Part shown: positions 63,821 through 64,000 of the stretch, piece by piece | How the letters are laid out: each line of letters opens with the position of its first letter | How positions within the stretch are numbered: the stretch's first letter is position 1 | Source: Peptostreptococcus anaerobius VPI 4330 = DSM 2949 | GTDB lineage: Bacteria; Bacillota; Clostridia; Peptostreptococcales; Peptostreptococcaceae | Direction: 5' to 3' | DNA length: 64,000 nucleotides | Assembly: GCF_000381525.1 (NCBI RefSeq) | Contig: NZ_KB906608.1 | Span: 34,693 to 98,692, forward strand | Notes under the pieces: generated by a model | Databases searched by the model: none | Told to the model about the DNA's origin: nothing | Seen by the model: the letters and a program-made list of their open reading frames with translations, nothing else | Translations under genes and position numbers: made by a program

Positions 63821-64000
63821 GCGTATGACGGGCATGCCGTCAGTCTGTGGTGAAAGTCCACGTAGGGCGTAGTTGCCGACGAACCTCATAGCAACTTGCA
63901 AGGTTATCACCGTGAGGTGATGGCGAGAAGAAGCAATAGCAAAATCGTAGCCTGACGTACAGAAACCTAATATAAAGGCTTACATAAAGGATGAGTGGGC
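63821..64000 (+). mobile_element. Group II intron, 5' domain I (runs out of the window)
   Basis: Starting right at the T tract of the preceding terminator is a GC-richer, structured segment with group II intron 5' features: GGGCATGCCGTCAGTCTG, GGTGAAAGTCC, ACTTGCAAGGTTATC, GGCGAGAAGAAGC, and AGGCTTACATAAAGGATGAG. The order and motifs follow the bacterial IIC intron of Oceanobacillus iheyensis as I remember it. IIC introns typically insert just after Rho-independent terminators, as here. The exact first base is uncertain because a canonical GUGYG is not clear. The intron-encoded reverse transcriptase would lie beyond base 64000. Confidence 0.8.

Overview
The window is a low-GC, AT-rich Gram-positive (Firmicutes) chromosome segment. 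CWB2 cell-wall-binding repeats, a stand-alone sigma-54, a cggR-gap-pgk-tpi-gpmI-eno operon and the protein sequences together suggest an anaerobic member of Peptostreptococcaceae. Peptostreptococcus is my best guess, made from gene content and not from a marker gene. No rRNA or tRNA gene is visible.

Region 1 (1-14.1 kb) is a surface heme-acquisition locus. After the tail of a CWB2 surface protein come a very large Shr-like receptor (Hb-interacting-like modules, NEAT, EF-hand loop, leucine-rich repeats, two NEATs, three CWB2 repeats), a two-NEAT membrane protein, a Shp-like one-NEAT membrane protein, and a heme ABC importer (HtsA/IsdE-like lipoprotein, permease, ATPase). A NEAT-CWB2 protein closes the locus. 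The order shr, shp, ABC matches the streptococcal shr-shp-sia/hts heme relay, but the receptor is held by CWB2 repeats. Fur-box-like palindromes precede the first two transcription units.

Region 2 (14.3-31 kb) has rpoN and then a molybdenum cofactor and molybdoenzyme block: a MocA-type nucleotidyltransferase fused to a ModE-like HTH, a histidine phosphatase, XdhC, a MoeA-like protein, MoaC, MoaA, a MOSC-MogA fusion, ModABC, a three-subunit molybdenum hydroxylase (FAD, 2Fe-2S, Mo subunits), and four small genes (YopX-like, two unknown, HD domain). Short tandem repeats lie just after several stop codons here.

Region 3 (31-42.1 kb) is the glycolytic operon under a CggR-type promoter and operator, followed by secG, rnr and smpB. 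In clostridial relatives as I remember them, rpoN sits directly before cggR, so region 2 looks inserted between them.

Region 4 (42.1-58.3 kb) is mixed: an XRE membrane regulator, an M18 aminopeptidase, a YdjY-like lipoprotein with two TVP38/TMEM64 membrane proteins and a CCG-domain Fe-S protein (a YdjXYZ-like module), a CorC/CNNM protein, NAD kinase, an RluA-type pseudouridine synthase, an NdpA-like protein, acyl carrier protein, LacI, MocR and LysR regulators, and a UPF0291 protein. It also holds a structured ~220-nt RNA gene of unknown family and a second non-coding locus with stacked hairpins.

Region 5 (58.3-64 kb) is a nucleoside salvage cluster: a divergent DeoR regulator, deoC, deoB, a CNT nucleoside transporter and a pyrimidine-nucleoside phosphorylase. 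Right after its terminator the window runs into the 5' end of a group II intron.
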